This document shows, one piece after another, positions 1 to 8,373 of a DNA stretch of 40,782 nucleotides. Each line of letters begins with the position of its first letter. The stretch's first letter is position 1. A program made the position numbers and the translations under genes. The notes under the pieces were generated by a model. It saw only the letters and a list, made by a program, of their open reading frames with translations, had not been told where the DNA came from and did not search any database. Source of the stretch: Prevotella sp. (GTDB taxonomy: Bacteria > Bacteroidota > Bacteroidia > Bacteroidales > Dysgonomonadaceae); contig JAITVH010000053.1 of assembly GCA_031285905.1 (NCBI GenBank), positions 1-40,782 of the forward strand, read 5' to 3'.

Positions 1-8
1 GAGTCTGC

Positions 9-28
9 GGGCGTAAGATATTACGCCC
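9..28. repeat. Perfect 8-bp palindrome at the window edge
   Basis: GGGCGTAA (9-16) and TTACGCCC (21-28) are perfect complements around a 4-nt GATA loop. No gene is visible on either side before position 198. No T-tract follows, so it is not an obvious terminator on the plus strand. It resembles the short GC-rich palindromes found in dispersed intergenic repeats of many bacteria. That assignment is inference, because the left side is cut by the window edge. Confidence 0.5.
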
Positions 29-60
29 CTACATGGCAAAGCCACGAACTCATTGTTAAC

Positions 61-120
61 TGTTACCTTTACATACGCTACGCTCCTGTGACTGTTGGTT
101 GTTACCTTTTAGTTAAAAAA
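61..120 (-). repeat. Interrupted copy of a short intergenic repeat
   Basis: TGTTACCTTT (61-70) and GTTACCTTTTAGTTAAAA (101-118) are separated by 30 nt. Joined, the two parts match the reverse complement of the repeats at 39234-39261 and 39352-39379 near the other end of the window. The 18-nt right part is an exact match to the 39352 copy. The copy therefore looks like the same repeat carrying a 30-nt insertion. The rest of 1-197 shows only the palindrome at 9-28 and a promoter-like box. Confidence 0.6.
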
Positions 121-162
121 CAAGTTTCAACTACTGATTCGAATTATTAAATAAATAATGTT

Positions 163-170
163 TATTTTTG
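163..170 (+). promoter_or_regulatory. Candidate -7 box for the GH109/GH35 genes
   Basis: TATTTTTG fits the Bacteroidetes -7 consensus TAnnTTTG. It lies 27 nt upstream of the GH109 ATG. TTCG at 138-141 sits 21 nt upstream of the box, where a TTTG-like -33 element is expected. The region is AT-rich, so a chance match is possible. Confidence 0.45.
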
Positions 171-197
171 ATTCTTTAAACCTTAAATAACATAACC

Positions 198-1616
198 ATG
201 AATCGTCGTAATTTTCTGAAAGGGTCACTCCTGGGCTCAGGTGCAATGCTATCAGTATTTGCCGGGGCATCTACTTATAAAGAAGTAGAAGAATCAATTA
301 AGAAAAACACAGAGTTAGCAAAAAAACGAAAACAATTATTTAATATGTGCGGTTATGCAGCACCCAAAATTCCTACGGTAAGAATTGGATATGTAGGTGT
401 AGGTAGTCGTGGAGGCTGGGCAGTAACCCGTATGCAGAATATACAGGAAATTGAAGTCACCGCCATATGTGACTTGAAAGAAGATGCCGTAAAACGCTCT
501 CAGGAAACATTGAAAAAAAACAATAAACGTCCTGCTAAAGAATACTTTGGTGACGATTATGCATGGAAAAAGCTTTGCGAGCAGGATGATATCGACCTGG
601 TATATATCGCTACGCCTTGGAAATGGCATGCGCCCGTAGCTGTATATGCCATGCAATGTGGCAAGCATGTGGCTATAGAAGTGCCTGCCGCCACCAGTAT
701 GGAAGATTGCTGGAAGTTGGTAGAAACCTCAGAAAAGACGAAAAAACATTGTATGCAGCTTGAAAATTGCTGCTACGACTTCTTCGAGATACTCACTGTG
801 AATATGGCTCAGAAAGGGATTTTGGGCGAAATAATGCACGGAGAGGGTGCGTATATCCATGATCTGTTGCGTGGCCTGTTCGGAAGTCCTGATCATCCGG
901 GTTGGCGGTGGACAGAAAATCATGAAAGCGGTAACCCATATCCTACTCACGGGTTAGGGCCTGTATGCTGGGCGTTGAACATTAACCGGGGTGACAAAAT
1001 GGACTATATGACTTCCATGTCTACAAACGATTTTATGCTCGGCGCACTGGCTAAAGAATTGGCCGCCAAAGACGACTATTACACGCCAATGGCGAAAATG
1101 AAATATAGGGGCAATATGAACACGTCCGTTATCAGAACCGATAAGGGAAAGACTATAATGCTTCAGCACGATGTCAGCAGTCCACGCCCATATAGTCGCA
1201 TTCATACATTGAGCGGGACGAAAGGTTACGTGCAAAAGTATCCTGAACCGGGAAAAATTGCTTTTGGACATGATTTTATAAGTGACGAAAAATACAGGGA
1301 ACTGGAAGAACAATATACACCCGAAGTTATCAAACATATATCGGATGCCGCAAAGGCCATAGGAGGTCATGGTGGAATGGACTTTATTATGGATTGGCGT
1401 ATGATCGATTGTTTACGCAATGGTCTGCCGCTGGATATGGATGTATATGATGTAGCAGCGTGGAGTTGTATTACTCCGCTGAGTATCTGGTCTGCGGCTA
1501 ACCGCTCCAATTCGGTTGAGGTGCCTGATTTCACAGGAGGTTCATGGAAAAATAATCTGCCTGTAGACCTGACTTTACGTGGTGGCGGAAACACAAATAT
1601 CATTAAACGCGGATAA
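198..1616 (+). CDS. GH109 alpha-N-acetylgalactosaminidase (Gfo/Idh/MocA fold)
   Basis: This 472-aa protein is predicted to remove terminal alpha-GalNAc from glycans by the NAD-dependent mechanism of family GH109. The N-terminus has a twin-arginine motif (RRNFLK, residues 3-8) followed by a hydrophobic stretch, so Tat export is likely. A Rossmann nucleotide-binding segment follows near residue 62 (RIGYVGVGSRG). Family signatures seen are ATPWKWHAPVAVYAM, HCMQLENCCYDFFE, the YPTHGLGPV segment and the C-terminal GGHGGMDFIMDWR and LPLDMDVYDVAAWS. Length is normal for the family. The broken GH35 gene starts 12 nt after its stop, so the pair looks like an operon for trimming GalNAc- and galactose-capped glycans. 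The substrate is inferred from the family. A generic MocA-type oxidoreductase is the alternative, but the signatures argue against it. Confidence 0.88.
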   Translation: MNRRNFLKGSLLGSGAMLSVFAGASTYKEVEESIKKNTELAKKRKQLFNMCGYAAPKIPTVRIGYVGVGSRGGWAVTRMQNIQEIEVTAICDLKEDAVKRSQETLKKNNKRPAKEYFGDDYAWKKLCEQDDIDLVYIATPWKWHAPVAVYAMQCGKHVAIEVPAATSMEDCWKLVETSEKTKKHCMQLENCCYDFFEILTVNMAQKGILGEIMHGEGAYIHDLLRGLFGSPDHPGWRWTENHESGNPYPTHGLGPVCWALNINRGDKMDYMTSMSTNDFMLGALAKELAAKDDYYTPMAKMKYRGNMNTSVIRTDKGKTIMLQHDVSSPRPYSRIHTLSGTKGYVQKYPEPGKIAFGHDFISDEKYRELEEQYTPEVIKHISDAAKAIGGHGGMDFIMDWRMIDCLRNGLPLDMDVYDVAAWSCITPLSIWSAANRSNSVEVPDFTGGSWKNNLPVDLTLRGGGNTNIIKRG

Positions 1617-1628
1617 AAAATACATATC

Positions 1629-3969
1629 ATGAAAAAAATATTAGGAACATTATTGGTTATTTGTATATCAGTGTTTTCCTTGCAGGACTGCTATGCTGAC
1701 GATGGCAAAGGAAAATTCGAGATTGGGAAAAACACTTTTTTGTTAAATGGTAAGCCTTTCATCGTTAAGGCTGCCGAAATTCATTACACACGTATTCCTG
1801 CCGAATATTGGGAACACCGCATCAGGATGTGTAAGGCTTTAGGGATGAATACAATATGCATTTATGTATTTTGGAATATACATGAACAGACTCCCGGAAA
1901 TTTCGACTTCACAGGGCAAAACGATGTGGCTCAGTTCTGCCGTCTGGCACAAAAGCATGGGATGTATATTATCGTTCGTCCCGGGCCATATGTATGCGCC
2001 GAATGGGAGATGGGAGGCTTACCTTGGTGGCTCCTCAAGAAGAAAGACATTAAGGTGAGAACCAATGATCCGTATTTCCTTGAAAGGACAAATATCTACT
2101 TGAATGAAATAGGAAAACAATTAAAAGATTTACAAATAACAAAGGGTGGCAACATCATCATGGTTCAGGTAGAAAACGAGTATGGATCATACAATACTGA
2201 TAAAGAATATGTATCCAATATACGCGATATGGTGAAAGGGTCGGGATTTACAGAAGTTCCTTTATTCCAATGCGACTGGAGTTCCAATTTCAAAAACAAC
2301 GGGTTGGATGACCTATTGTGGACAATCAACTTTGGGACAGGAGCCAACATAAAAGAACAGTTTAAGAACCTGAAAGAAGCACGTCCTGATATTCCTCTCA
2401 TGTGTAGCGAGTATTGGAGTGGATGGTTCGACCATTGGGGACGTGCGCACGAGACCCGTCCGGCTGCTGCCATGATAGCAGGGATGAAAGATATGCTCGA
2501 TGAAAAAATCTCATTCAGTTTGTATATGGCTCACGGAGGTACCACATTTGGCCATTGGGGTGGGGCTAACAGCCCTGCATACTCAGCTATGTGCAGCTCA
2601 ATGATTATGATGCACCGATTAGCGAGTCCGGATGGGTTACCGAAAAATATTATGCTCTGCGCGACATGTTGTCAAACTATCTGGATGAGGGAGAAGAGTT
2701 GATCGACATTCCGCAATCGATGCCGATAATAGAAATACCGGAGATAAGATTTACTGAATCGGCTCTTCTTTTCGATAATTTGCCTGAATCCAAAAAGACT
2801 GTTGACATCAAGCCGATGGAAGATTTCGATCAGGGATGGGGTAGTATCCAATATTTTGGACAACCCTTCCCGCGATAAAAGAAGAAACATCGCTGATAAT
2901 AACAGAGGTACATGATTGGGCTCAGGTGTTTGTCAATGGAGAATTGATTGCCCGTCTAGATCGTCGCCGTGGACAAAATACGGTTAAGTTGCCTGTGCTG
3001 GAGAAGAATGCGCAACTCGATATATTGGTTGAGGCTATGGGACGGGTCAATTTTGGAGAGGCGATCCTCGATTGGAAAGGTATTACCGAAAAGGTTGAGT
3101 TGATAGATAAGAAAGGAACTAAAGCGTTAAAAAACTGGCAGGTATTTAATCTTTCGGTCGATTATGATTTTGTGAAAAACAAAAAGTTTGCGAAGAATAA
3201 GGAGTCTGTCACTGCTCCGGCTTATTACCGCACTACATTTATTATCGATAAGCCCGGGGATGTTTTTCTCGATATGCAAACATGGAGCAAAGGCATGGTA
3301 TGGGTAAATGGTATTGCCATTGGCCGTTTCTGGGAAATCGGACCTCAACAAACCCTATTTATGCCAGGCTGCTGGCTGAAGGAGGGAGAGAATGAAATCA
3401 TTGTTCTCGATTTGAAAGGGCCTGAACAAACAATAATAAAAGGTCTAAAACAACCTATATTGGCTATGCTGCGCCCTGAGGCTGCATATACACACCGTAA
3501 CAAAGGGGAAACTCTTGAATTAACAAATGAAAGTTCTGTATATGATAATAGTTTTGCAGCCGGAAATGGTTGGAAAGAGGTAGATCTGGGCAAAACATAT
3601 AAGGCCAGATATGTATGCATAGAAGCGCTGAGTCCGTACAAAGAAGGGGATAATGCATCCATTGCAGAATTATATGTGACAGGTGCAAATGGAAAGCCTC
3701 TATCTCGCCAGTCGTGGAAAATAGTGTATGCAGACAGTGAGAATACGAGGTCAGGCAACCATACGGCTGATAAGGTATTTGATTTGCAAGAATCAACATA
3801 TTGGAGTACGCCATCCGGCGTTGATTATCCTCACCAGATTGTGATAGACTTGGGGAAAATAGAAGAAATTCGTGGATTCAGATACCTGCCTAGGGTAGAA
3901 GAAGGCGCGCCGGGACTGATAAAAGACTATAAACTTTACTTAAAAGAAGAACCTTTTATAATTAAATAG
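1629..3969 (+). pseudogene. GH35 beta-galactosidase broken by two frameshifts
   Basis: Three consecutive reading frames together encode one GH35 beta-galactosidase of about 780 aa, the usual Bacteroidetes length. Frame 1 (1629 to about 2606) has a signal peptide and the catalytic barrel, with acid/base E184 in VENEYG and nucleophile E261 in CSEYWSGW. It then runs out of frame to a stop at 2702. The next frame resumes with NDYDAPISESGW and stops at 2878. The third frame carries PAIKEETSLIITEVHDWAQVFVNGE, the galactose-binding-like domains and a C-terminal discoidin (F5/8 type C) domain, ending at 3969. Both shifts, near 2602-2608 and 2858-2863, are repaired by adding one base, apparently an A. 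Either the gene is decaying or the sequence has two base-call errors. The first fragment keeps both catalytic glutamates but lacks the accessory domains. Confidence 0.88.
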
Positions 3970-3992
3970 TAGGATAAATATATGTTAAAAAT

Positions 3993-4030
3993 ACATCTGT
4001 TTGCTAATTTGTAAGCAGATGTGTTTTTTT
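3993..4030 (+). terminator. Rho-independent terminator after the GH35 gene
   Basis: ACATCTG (3993-3999) pairs perfectly with CAGATGT (4016-4022), and an inner TTGC/GTAA helix with one GU pair extends it. A run of seven T follows at 4024-4030. It begins 23 nt after the GH35 stop and separates the glycosidase genes from the next cluster. Confidence 0.8.
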
Positions 4031-4145
4031 CTCTTCATGTATTGGAAAAATTAAAAATGAATCTGTAATTATTAATTCGATAAAAGAAACTTTAAATCTT
4101 AACAATTTCTTAACAATCATATGCCATAAATAAATTAACATATTT

Positions 4146-4153
4146 TATCTTTG
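4146..4153 (+). promoter_or_regulatory. Candidate -7 box for the secreted paralogue cluster
   Basis: TATCTTTG matches TAnnTTTG. Together with the terminator at 3993-4030 it makes the next three genes a separate transcription unit with a leader of roughly 115 nt. No good -33 element is visible. The rest of the 3970-4276 gap is AT-rich with nothing else I can identify. Confidence 0.5.
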
Positions 4154-4276
4154 TCTTCAAATAGTTTCGATATTTTTATAATTGAAACTCTAAAATGTCT
4201 GAAATTTCTTTTCAGGTATTCGCTTCCCTTTTATATGAAATTTGCATTATTGATATTCTAGTATTAATAAATGTAG

Positions 4277-5314
4277 ATGATTATGGTTTACTTCGTGAGA
4301 AGAGAGAATTGGATAAAATTAATTATTTTTTTATGTGGCATATCACTGCCCTATGTATTGTCTGCGCAAGTCGCTATTGGAGCATTGGATGCACCTCATT
4401 CCAGTGCTGTGCTGGAGTTGATAACAGAAGAAAGGGGCTTTCTTGGCCCGCAGGTTGCTTTAAAGGATATTTGGGACAAGGAGACTGTACCCAATTATAC
4501 AGATGGTCTTTTGGTACTCAATATGAATGATTAAGATACAGAAATCCCCGTTGGTGACAGGGTGGTATCAGGGAAATATTACTATTGGTCTAAAGACAGA
4601 TGGATACAAGTAGTAGGGCGGCAAACGATGGTGGAGAATATAGAGCAGGCGTTGGCTAACCTGGGGATACCCCGTCCGGCTATTTTTACCCTGAATGGAC
4701 AACAACGATTGTTTATCCGTGATCCACTCAATGAAGGATGGACCATGTATCCTGAGATGCTGGGTGTTGTTAACCTATTGAAAGGTATTATGCCCGATGC
4801 TGACGTGAATTATGCATATCTACCACTGAAAGAACGGGTGAATTATACATCGGGTACAGTAAAGCTTGACTCGGTCATTGTTAGCGGCAACAAGAAAAAG
4901 TTCTCAATAACATTCCAGCCCGGCATATACAGTCTGGTATTCACTTATGAGTTTATCCCAGCCGACACTGCCGGCCCGGGGATTTATCCGCCGGGGCCTG
5001 ACCGATGTTATTCGGCTACTTATTTTATGCGTTTTCCGGTAACGATAATAAATGATAACGGAACTATAACATCGGGAACCACCCGGGTGGAATCGAATTG
5101 TTATCATGGCCCCGGCACATATTTACCCAGAGAAGGAAGGTATGCCGATCATGGCAACACTATCAGTTATGTGGCGGTGCTGCTTACCGAAACAGTGTGG
5201 GATATTGCTTTGGGTACGGGCTATGGAGACGATTATTGCAATGGAGCAGAGGGGTTTTCTATGCCCAACAGGAGTACTTTTTTATACGTTTCGCGGCTTG
5301 GAGATGCCAATTAA
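4277..5314 (+). pseudogene. Secreted paralogue 1, interrupted by an in-frame TAA
   Basis: The first of three tandem paralogues. The frame opens at 4277 with a signal-peptide-like region ending near LPYVLSAQ, then the shared module VAIGALDAPHSSAVLEL, ERGFLGPQVAL, GLLVLN. It stops at a TAA at 4532-4534. The same frame continues without another stop to 5314 and encodes the rest of the protein: YYYWSKDRWIQ, GIYSLVFTYEFIPA, ISYVAVLL, GFSMPNRSTFLYVSRLGDAN. The two intact neighbours read straight through at this position. A single point change (for example AAA or GAA to TAA) therefore probably truncates a protein of about 345 aa to 85 aa. Translation could restart downstream, but that product would lack a signal peptide. 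The function of the family is unknown. Confidence 0.8.
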
Positions 5315-5327
5315 AAGATATCAGATT

Positions 5328-6224
5328 ATGGGAAAAAGTATTATTATATGTTTTTTGCTAATTTGGGGATTACCTGTTGGTAAATCAGCGCAGGTTACCA
5401 TAGGTGCAGATAAACCGCCCCACGAGAGTGCAATGCTGGATTTACAGGCGTCGGATAAAGGCTTTCTTGGCCCAAGGGTTAGCCTGGGCAGCAGATATGA
5501 TGTAGAAACGATACCCGATGCTGTTCCCGGGCTGATGGTGCTGAATATCTCTGAACCTGACATGGATCTGCCTGCTGACGAAAGGGTATATCCATACAGA
5601 CTATATTATTGGGTTGGAGGAGATCAGCCCGGCTGGGAAAGATTTATCGGACATGATGAACTCCAATATAAATTAGAAGAAGCTATTGCCAGCCTGTCGA
5701 TACCACTCCCTACAATGCTTTATATGAATGGGGAAGATATGTTGTCGGACAACAGGCCGGGCGTGCTTAACTTTATGAGTGGCGTTGCTCAGGGCTTCTC
5801 TAAAGAAATTCCTCTGATGGATAGCATCAACCATTCAGGAGGAAATGTTAAACTAAAAGATGGTACTGCTGGTACTATAATATTGGAACCCTGTATATAT
5901 AATATTGTTTTTGCCTATCTGTTTATACCGACTACCACTGGTAGTATCAATTGTAACTTGTCATCCTATTTTATGGATTTTCCTTTTCACCCAAATGAAA
6001 CGGATCCATTAAAATCCATCAGGGTATATTCGAATACATATCACAATACGAGAGAGAAATCGGCACATGCTGCCACTATCAATTTTGTATCGCCAATAAG
6101 GGAGACGACAGAATGGACGGTGAGACTGGGGGCAGGCCCTGCGGATTGCACCACTGTCAATGGTTTTTCTTTACCAAACAGGAATACTTTTTTTTATATA
6201 ACTAAAGTTGGAAGTTGGAACTAA
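5328..6224 (+). CDS. Secreted paralogue 2, unknown function
   Basis: This protein of about 298 aa starts at the ATG at 5328 (MGKSIIICFLLIWG), giving a compact signal peptide ending near KSAQ. An in-frame ATG at 5304 would add a basic segment, MPIKRYQI, and overlap the previous stop. The mature protein has an N-terminal module shared by all three copies (QVTIGADKPPHESAMLDL, KGFLGPRV, GLMVLN). A central part follows with GEDMLSDNRPG. The conserved C-terminal half contains YNIVFAYLFIPT, SSYFMDFPF, TEWTVRLGAG and GFSLPNRNTFFYITKVG. The KGFLGPRV...GL-VLN type N-terminus is common in secreted Bacteroidetes proteins of unknown role. The beta-rich C-terminus could be a small adhesin- or C1q/TNF-like jelly roll, which is speculation. 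It lies 13 nt after paralogue 1 and 10 nt before paralogue 3, so the three are probably co-transcribed. Confidence 0.75.
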   Translation: MGKSIIICFLLIWGLPVGKSAQVTIGADKPPHESAMLDLQASDKGFLGPRVSLGSRYDVETIPDAVPGLMVLNISEPDMDLPADERVYPYRLYYWVGGDQPGWERFIGHDELQYKLEEAIASLSIPLPTMLYMNGEDMLSDNRPGVLNFMSGVAQGFSKEIPLMDSINHSGGNVKLKDGTAGTIILEPCIYNIVFAYLFIPTTTGSINCNLSSYFMDFPFHPNETDPLKSIRVYSNTYHNTREKSAHAATINFVSPIRETTEWTVRLGAGPADCTTVNGFSLPNRNTFFYITKVGSWN

Positions 6225-6234
6225 ATATAAGAAG

Positions 6235-7170
6235 ATGAATTACGGAAAATTATTGCCATTGTTTATTGTGATAATATCAGGGTTGAATTTGCCGGCTCAG
6301 GTAACTATAGGTAGCTCCGATCCTCCTCATCTGGGAGCAGTGCTGGAACTGAAAAGCAATAATAAAGGCTTTTTGGGGCCGAGGGTACAACTAGAGTCTA
6401 CGACCAGTCCCAATCCGGTATCTAATCCGGCAACAGGACTCCTTGTGTTCAATACTGGAGATAGTGGAGAGGAAGATAAAAAAGTAGAAAAAGATAAATT
6501 TTACTTTTGGTCAGGCAGCGAATGGGTTGAGTTCGTTTATGAGGAAGTACTCGAGGCTGAGATTAATGATTGGTTAGAGAAACTTGGCATACCCCGTTCT
6601 GCTGTTTATCATCTTGACGGAACAGATATAATAGATAACCGGGACTCTGCTAATCCGGTTATGGGAATGTTCGATGTGATGAAAGATGCCGGGTTAGGTG
6701 TAAGAAGATGGCTTCGTTTCAAAGAAACTGATAATGAAACCGACGGTAAGGTGCGGCTTTCTATCCAGTCGGGGCAGTATTATTATCTGTATTTTATGAA
6801 GGGTGTTTACAGTATCACTTTCTCCTATCAGTTTATTCCTTCTACATATGCATATCCTAATGGGACTACACCACAACCGTCCTGTACTGCGTCGTCTTAT
6901 TTTGTAGACTTTCCTTTGGAGAGGAATGGTATATCGACCGATAGGGCCAGGATACATAATGTAGCTTACCATAAGCCCGGTAATGAGGCACACCATGGCG
7001 GAGCTATCAGTTATGTGCTGAAAATAGAGAACGATAATACATTTTGGGAGATGAGGCTTGGTGCCGGCCAATCAGGGTCTAATTGTAATTATCGTAGTAA
7101 TTTAGCTATACCCGGTTTTTCATTAGTGAATCAGAGTACTTTTATATTAGTATCCAGAATTGGCGACTAA
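6235..7170 (+). CDS. Secreted paralogue 3, unknown function
   Basis: The third and last copy, about 311 aa, starts at the ATG at 6235 (MNYGKLLPLFIV). A TTG at 6208 in the same frame is rejected because it lies inside paralogue 2 and precedes the signal peptide. The signal sequence ends near NLPAQ. The shared N-terminal module (VTIGSSDPPHLGAVLEL, KGFLGPRVQL, ATGLLVFN) is followed by a charged linker with EEDKKVEKDK. The conserved C-terminal region has YSITFSYQFIPS, SSYFVDFPL, a YHKPGNEAHHGGAISYV stretch, FWEMRLGAG and FSLVNQSTFILVSRIGD. The conserved YH, AH and RLGAG positions across all copies suggest a common fold. Unlike copy 1 it is intact. It converges with the PHP gene, only 15 nt between the two stops. 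Confidence 0.75.
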   Translation: MNYGKLLPLFIVIISGLNLPAQVTIGSSDPPHLGAVLELKSNNKGFLGPRVQLESTTSPNPVSNPATGLLVFNTGDSGEEDKKVEKDKFYFWSGSEWVEFVYEEVLEAEINDWLEKLGIPRSAVYHLDGTDIIDNRDSANPVMGMFDVMKDAGLGVRRWLRFKETDNETDGKVRLSIQSGQYYYLYFMKGVYSITFSYQFIPSTYAYPNGTTPQPSCTASSYFVDFPLERNGISTDRARIHNVAYHKPGNEAHHGGAISYVLKIENDNTFWEMRLGAGQSGSNCNYRSNLAIPGFSLVNQSTFILVSRIGD

Positions 7171-7185
7171 AGCTTGCTTTACATG

Positions 7186-8256
7186 TTAGAGCAAGGGTAA
7201 GTCAACCTCCAGATGTTCGTCCATTCCGGTAAAACAGTTGAGGATTTTTATTTTTCCTTCTTTGGGTAATGTGATGCGTCTTGTCTTTCCTGCCGGTAAG
7301 CTATATTGTTGCTTATTAACCAATATTTGATAGGTGATATCCGATATGTTGGCTATTTCGTAGATTCCTTTTTCGGCGTTTTTGGTTTCTATGGCTAACG
7401 ACGCTTTGAATAGTTCTGTCAGGTGTTCGGCCTTTCCGGCAAGCTGCCCGTTGAAGCAGGCTGCAGTCCGTTTGGCAAACAAGGCTTCTTTTATTCCTTT
7501 TTCAGAACGTTCTGTGGCAAAGACTAATGTGACCGGGCGTGCTGCTATATCGCTGCCGTAATCGTGTTTTACCAGTTCGTGTATATCCGAATTACCCATA
7601 AAGGCAAGTCCCCTGTTTTTGCACCAGTCGAAGGATACAGGATAATATGTCGTATGGTTGAATACTTCTACGCCATGTATTTTCTTTTCATTAATCAGAC
7701 TGTCGTGTATGGGGTATAGGGTAGATTTGTTGTCAGGCCATCCGGGATGATTCCACATGATAAATGCTCCTTGCGCTATTGCAATATCTATAGCCCCACG
7801 TGGGTCTTTTGTGTCCATAGGGTTAGCATCTGCTATAAATAAAGCGTTTAAATGCCCTATTGGCTTGGCGCGGGTGATCTCTGTACCTTGTATCACAATG
7901 AAGCCGAGGGCGTCACCTCTTTTCTTCGCTATTTTGAATGATTCGTTTAAGTCGCCTTTCACTGTGTTTTTCAATGGGCGGTATTCTATGTGGTCAGTAA
8001 TGGCAATAGCATCGAGGCCTTCTTTCCATGCTTCATTTACTCTCACATCCGGCCACACTTTTCCGTCAGAAAAAACCGTATGTGTATGAAAATCGCATTT
8101 CAGTGTTTTATATCCTTCTATATCGGGAATTCTGATAATGTCGCGGATACCCGATTCGTTCATTTCGGTTAGTTTATATACGTCATTATTTCTTAGTTGG
8201 CTATGTGCAGACAGGATACTGCAAAGAATGAGGATCAGAATAAGGGTGTTCTTCAT
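7186..8256 (-). CDS. Secreted PHP-domain phosphoesterase
   Basis: This 356-aa protein has a signal peptide (MKNTLILILILCSILSAHSQ). A PHP metal-dependent hydrolase domain spans roughly residues 50-290. Metal-site motifs are DFHTHTVFSDG (H57, H59, D64), ITDHIEY (D88, H89), the GTEIT glutamate, WNHPGW and GNSDIHE. The family hydrolyses phosphoesters with a multinuclear metal centre. Export suggests an extracytoplasmic substrate, which I cannot name. The C-terminal 70 residues look like a beta-sandwich extension and lack PHP motifs. The flippase-like gene lies upstream on the same strand with a gap of 117 nt, so co-transcription is possible. Similar exported PHP proteins are common in Bacteroidetes and usually annotated only as PHP-domain or histidinol-phosphatase-like. 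Confidence 0.85.
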   Translation of the reverse strand: MKNTLILILILCSILSAHSQLRNNDVYKLTEMNESGIRDIIRIPDIEGYKTLKCDFHTHTVFSDGKVWPDVRVNEAWKEGLDAIAITDHIEYRPLKNTVKGDLNESFKIAKKRGDALGFIVIQGTEITRAKPIGHLNALFIADANPMDTKDPRGAIDIAIAQGAFIMWNHPGWPDNKSTLYPIHDSLINEKKIHGVEVFNHTTYYPVSFDWCKNRGLAFMGNSDIHELVKHDYGSDIAARPVTLVFATERSEKGIKEALFAKRTAACFNGQLAGKAEHLTELFKASLAIETKNAEKGIYEIANISDITYQILVNKQQYSLPAGKTRRITLPKEGKIKILNCFTGMDEHLEVDLPLL

Positions 8257-8373
8257 ATTGAGCTGTTTTTATAATTACTTACAGCCCTAAAGTTATGACT
8301 TTTCTATAGAAAAATAGTGTTAGTCTATTAAGTTTATATTAAATATCAAGGAAATGCTTTTTATGCAGTTGCG

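Noticed and set aside
2600-2610. Programmed -1 frameshift in the GH35 gene
   Set aside because: No slippery heptamer or downstream hairpin is evident, and a second shift is needed further on. Mutation or sequencing error is simpler.
4195-4530. 111-aa frame overlapping paralogue 1
   Set aside because: The overlapping frame from 4277 carries the signal peptide and the module shared with two paralogues, so this one is a shadow.
7173-7195. Hairpin CTTGCT/AGCAAG between paralogue 3 and the PHP gene
   Set aside because: Only 6 bp with an 11-nt loop and no T-tract on either side, so not convincing as a terminator.
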